64,000 nt of DNA from the NCBI RefSeq assembly GCF_023674425.1, contig NZ_CP098401.1, positions 2,835,501 through 2,899,500 of the forward strand, given 5' to 3'. Under the pieces are notes generated by a model. The model saw nothing but the letters and a program-made list of their open reading frames with translations, did no database searches and was not told where the DNA came from. Made by a program: the position numbers and the translations under genes. Each line of letters starts with the position of its first letter. Position 1 is the stretch's first letter. The stretch comes from Sphingomonas donggukensis. Lineage in GTDB: Bacteria; Pseudomonadota; Alphaproteobacteria; Sphingomonadales; Sphingomonadaceae. Of this stretch, positions 61,333 to 64,000 are shown one piece after another.

Positions 61333-61706
61333 TCCTGCCGCCCTATGCCGAGCTGCTCGGCCTGAGTGTCGATATGAGCGCCGCCGACGGCCCCGTGGTA
61401 ACGATGCCCTTTGCCGCGGGCGTGTCGGGCCGGCCCGGCTTCCTGCACGGCGGGGCGCTGGGCGGCATGCTGGAGATGGCGGCGATCGTCGCGCTGCGCG
61501 CGGCGCTGGACGACGCGAACATTGTCATCAAACCGGTCAATCTCACCGTCGACTATATGCGCGGCGGGCGCGAGAAGGACACGTTCGCCGCCGCGCACAT
61601 CCGGCGCCTCGGCACACGCATCGCCAACATCGACGCGACCGCGTGGCAGGACGACCGCGCCAACCCGATCGCATCGGCGCGGCTCACGTTCCTGATCCGG
61701 CGCTGA
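61329..61706 (+). CDS. PaaI-type hotdog thioesterase 2
   Basis: 125 residues, the second hotdog protein in tandem: GRPGFLHGGALGGMLEMAAI with the typical HGG and Glu, and VNLTVDYMRGGREKDTFAAA. The two proteins may form a heterodimer or be independent esterases. Confidence 0.87.
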   Translation: MILPPYAELLGLSVDMSAADGPVVTMPFAAGVSGRPGFLHGGALGGMLEMAAIVALRAALDDANIVIKPVNLTVDYMRGGREKDTFAAAHIRRLGTRIANIDATAWQDDRANPIASARLTFLIRR

Positions 61707-61714
61707 CGAGGCCC

Positions 61715-61750
61715 GAAAGTTCCGCGGGACGGGGTCGTATCGGAACTTTC
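61715..61750. terminator. Hairpin after the thioesterase pair
   Basis: Perfect 10-bp stem GAAAGTTCCG (61715-61724) with CGGAACTTTC (61741-61750), eight bases after the stop, between the convergent thioesterase and sugar-dehydrogenase genes. No T-run. A second imperfect hairpin lies at about 61829-61852. Confidence 0.6.
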
Positions 61751-61877
61751 AGTGCGCCTGCCCGACAGCATCAAAGTTGTACGGGACGGAATCGGGGAGA
61801 CGCGCGACCATCCCCCCACAAGCCACATCTTCCGCTCTGTAGGACAGCGGAAAATACCCTTCGGGAACGTCCGCCGC

Positions 61878-63011
61878 TTATCCCTTCGTCAGTTTCATCA
61901 GCGTTCCGTTCGACCCGCGCCCGCCATCCTCCAGCAGCCAGATCGCGCCGTCGGGGCCTTGCTCGACCTCGCGGATGCGGGTGCCCATGTCCCATTGGTC
62001 GCCCTTGGCCGCGGTGGTGCCGGTCACATCGACGCGGACCAGCGCCTTCGACGACAGGCCGCCGATGAAGATGTCGCCCTTCCACTCAGGGAACATCGCG
62101 CCCGAATAGATCATCAGCCCGCCCGGCGAGATCACCGGGTTCCACCAGACTTTCGGCGCTTCATAGCCGTCGCCCGGCGCATGATCGGGGATCGGCTTGC
62201 CATCATAATGGTCGCCGTTCGACACGCGCGGATAGCCGTAGTTGGCGCCGGCGCGGATCAGGTTGACCTCGTCGCCGCCCTTCGGCCCCATTTCCTGCTC
62301 CCAGAGATTGCCCGCCGAATCGAAGGCGATGCCGAGCAGGTTGCGGTGGCCGTAGGTCCAGACCGCGGGATGGAAGCCCTTGGCGGTCAGCGCGGGATCG
62401 CCCGCGGGCTTGCCGTCGAGCGTCAGGCGCAGCACCTTGCCGAGCGTCGCCTTGGGATCCTGCGCCGGTTCGAACTTCTGGCGCTCGCCGTTGGTGAAGA
62501 ACAGGTGCTTGCCGTCGGGCGCGAAGGCGATGCGGCCCGAATAATGGCCGTCACCCTCAACGAACGGGGTCGCGCGGAAGATTTCCTTGATGCCGGTCAG
62601 CTGCTCGGCGCCCCTGGCCTCCGACAGCGTGCCGCGTGCCAGCACCACGCCCTTGCCGCCCGGACCGCTCGCTGAATAGCTAAGATAGACTTGGCGGTTG
62701 GTCGCGAAGCCCGGCGCGAGGACGACGTCCATCAGCCCGCCCTGGCCCGCGGCATCGACCGGCAGCGTGGCGATGGAGCGGCTGGTCTTGCCGTCGGCGG
62801 ACACCAGCAGCAGTTGACCGGCCTTTTCGGTCACCAGCATCCGCCCGTCCGGCAGGAAGGTCATCGCCCACGGCGCGACGAAATCGGCGACCTTCGTGAC
62901 CGTGAACGGCTTGCCCGAAGCGGCGGCAGGTGCAGCCTGCTGGGCATTGCTGGGGCCGGCATCGGTGCAGGCGATGAGCGTGGTGGCAAGCGCGAGGGCG
63001 GCGAGGCGCAT
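61878..63011 (-). CDS. PQQ-dependent sugar dehydrogenase (YliI/Asd-like), exported
   Basis: 377 residues. Signal peptide MRLAALALATTLIACTDAG, then a six-bladed propeller: WAMTFLPDGRMLVTEKAGQL, YGHRNLLGIAFDSAGNLWEQ, EMGPKGGDEVNLIRAGANYG and GLSSKALVRVDVTG. Members oxidise aldose sugars with PQQ in the periplasm. The signal contains IACTD, so lipidation is possible. The start is the Met at 63011 with GAACTCCCC on the plus strand, that is GGGGAG upstream. Confidence 0.9.
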   Translation of the reverse strand: MRLAALALATTLIACTDAGPSNAQQAAPAAASGKPFTVTKVADFVAPWAMTFLPDGRMLVTEKAGQLLLVSADGKTSRSIATLPVDAAGQGGLMDVVLAPGFATNRQVYLSYSASGPGGKGVVLARGTLSEARGAEQLTGIKEIFRATPFVEGDGHYSGRIAFAPDGKHLFFTNGERQKFEPAQDPKATLGKVLRLTLDGKPAGDPALTAKGFHPAVWTYGHRNLLGIAFDSAGNLWEQEMGPKGGDEVNLIRAGANYGYPRVSNGDHYDGKPIPDHAPGDGYEAPKVWWNPVISPGGLMIYSGAMFPEWKGDIFIGGLSSKALVRVDVTGTTAAKGDQWDMGTRIREVEQGPDGAIWLLEDGGRGSNGTLMKLTKG

Positions 63012-63235
63012 GGGGAGTTCTCCTGGGGAATAGGGAAGCAACGTCCTGCCACGATTCGGGTTGCGGCGCATCGGTGTCGATATGTTGCTGATACGGGGTG
63101 GTCCGGCGGGGGCGAAGAGCGCCCTTGCCCCGTCCGGGCGATCGGCCTATATCCGACATGCCTTCTCGACATCGTTAGACGCCGAGGCTGGTCCCACCGG
63201 GGCCGGCAGCGAGGCTGCACGATTTGGAGACGGGC

Positions 63236-63778
63236 TTGGCCGACATCGCCGCGATCACTGCGCTCATCGAACCCGAAGCGACCGCGCTCGGGCTCGACCT
63301 CGTGCGCGTGAAGATGTTCGGCGGGACGTCCGACCCGACGCTGCAGGTGATGGCCGAGCGGCCCGACACCCGCCAGCTGACGATCGACGATTGCGCCGAC
63401 CTGTCGCGCCGTATCTCCGACGTGTTCGACGCGCTGGAGGAGGCGGGCAAGGACCCGATCGCGCATGCGTATCGTCTGGAAGTGTCGTCGCCCGGCATCG
63501 ACCGCCCGCTGACCCGCATCAAGGACTTTGCCGACTGGCAGGGGCATGAAGCGCGGGTGACGCTCACCGAGAAGGTCGATGGCCGCAAGCAGCTGAATGG
63601 CATTCTGGCCGGCGTCGCGGGCGATCAGGTGACCGTCGACGTGCGCAAGCACGAGGCGATGACCGTTCCGTTCGCGCTGATTTCCGATGCGAAGCTCGTC
63701 ATCACCGACGCGCTGATCGCCGCAACCGCACCACTTTCGTCGGCAGGTGCCGACAAGATCATCGAAGTAGAGGGATAA
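63236..63778 (+). CDS. rimP: Ribosome maturation factor RimP
   Basis: 180 residues. Characteristic sequence LGLDLVRVKMFGG, VSSPGIDRPLT and the C-terminal KLVITD segment. RimP helps 30S subunit maturation. TTG at 63236 is chosen because GGAGACGGGC precedes it and LADIAAITALIEP matches the usual start; TTG at 63224 is an alternative. It heads the rimP-nusA operon; the 224-base gap upstream shows no gene. Confidence 0.95.
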   Translation: MADIAAITALIEPEATALGLDLVRVKMFGGTSDPTLQVMAERPDTRQLTIDDCADLSRRISDVFDALEEAGKDPIAHAYRLEVSSPGIDRPLTRIKDFADWQGHEARVTLTEKVDGRKQLNGILAGVAGDQVTVDVRKHEAMTVPFALISDAKLVITDALIAATAPLSSAGADKIIEVEG

Positions 63779-63781
63779 GAC

Positions 63782-64000
63782 ATGGCCTCCGCACCTGCCA
63801 ATTCGGGCGGCATCACCGCCAACCGCGCCGAACTTATCGCGATCGCCGAATCGGTCGCGAAGGAAAAGCTGATCGACAAGGCCATCGTCATCGAGGCGAT
63901 GGAGGACGCCATCCAGCGCGCCGCCAAGAACCGCTACGGCAGCGAGAACGACATCCGCGCGAAGCTCGATCCCAACACCGGCGACCTGCGCCTGTGGCGC
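63782..64000 (+). CDS. nusA: Transcription termination/antitermination protein NusA, N-terminal part
   Basis: The first 73 codons only; the gene runs off the right edge. MASAPANSGGITANRAELIA and the DAIQRAAKNRYGSENDIRAK segment match the RNAP-binding N-terminal domain. It starts three bases after the rimP stop, the standard order. Confidence 0.95.
   Translation, partial: MASAPANSGGITANRAELIAIAESVAKEKLIDKAIVIEAMEDAIQRAAKNRYGSENDIRAKLDPNTGDLRLWR

Noticed and set aside
63012..63235. A possible leader RNA before rimP
   Set aside because: GC-rich hairpins are present but no recognisable motif, U-run or covariation evidence.

Overview
The window is a 64 kb piece of a high-GC alphaproteobacterial chromosome, most likely from the family Sphingomonadaceae (Sphingomonas or a close relative). 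That placement is inference. It rests on the gene set: an FzlA-like protein, CarD, a RcnB-family protein, a SUV3-like helicase, an ImuA-ImuB-DnaE2 mutasome, a TetR/TonB-receptor/spinster-MFS locus, GTG and TTG starts, ATGA/GTGA stop-start overlaps, and dispersed palindromic repeats of a type common in sphingomonads. I saw no rRNA, tRNA, CRISPR array, phage or transposase. Almost all of the window is chromosomal housekeeping sequence.

Layout. 1-8 kb: partial membrane hydrolase, FzlA-like protein, small lipoprotein, PEBP protein, SDR, DUF421 protein, two tiny membrane peptides, diguanylate cyclase, secreted peroxiredoxin, outer-membrane phospholipase A and a HisN-type phosphatase. 8-18 kb: AsmA protein, rpmI-rplT, pheS-pheT, a second SDR, an aldose epimerase-like protein and prfC. 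18-26 kb: TonB receptor and MFS transporter divergent from a TetR regulator that has a clear operator, then a repeat-rich gap, the DUF177/cytochrome-bc1-chaperone group, bamE and a RcnB-family gene. 26-39 kb: an NfrB-like glycosyltransferase with a barrel-like partner, TauE/TIGR02186, HerA-type ATPase, serine hydrolase, M23 peptidase, SUV3-like helicase, S4 protein, fdxA and carD. 39-49 kb: two DUF2807 proteins, a GNAT, then an SOS operon imuA-imuB-dnaE2-dinB behind a LexA box. 49-58 kb: M3 peptidase, bkdA-bkdB-bkdC (branched-chain 2-oxoacid dehydrogenase), YciI, thiolase and enoyl-CoA hydratase. 58-61 kb: an overlapping operon of a 52-residue peptide, a HEAT-repeat protein and a cupin-like protein, followed by a receiver-degenerate winged-helix regulator. 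61-64 kb: two PaaI-type thioesterases, a PQQ-type sugar dehydrogenase, rimP and the start of nusA.

Two signals stand out. The first is repeat biology. One family sits just behind stop codons and forms a hairpin whose stem covaries between copies around a fixed CGNNAG loop. Several other palindromic families are inserted in frame inside coding sequences (pheS, imuB, dnaE2, bkdC). One family gives the same short peptide in pheS and imuB, whereas its intergenic copy has a length change that would break that frame. The second is the peptide/HEAT/cupin operon, which has the architecture of a small modified-peptide system of a kind I do not recognise. It faces two thioesterase genes across a 42-bp palindrome.
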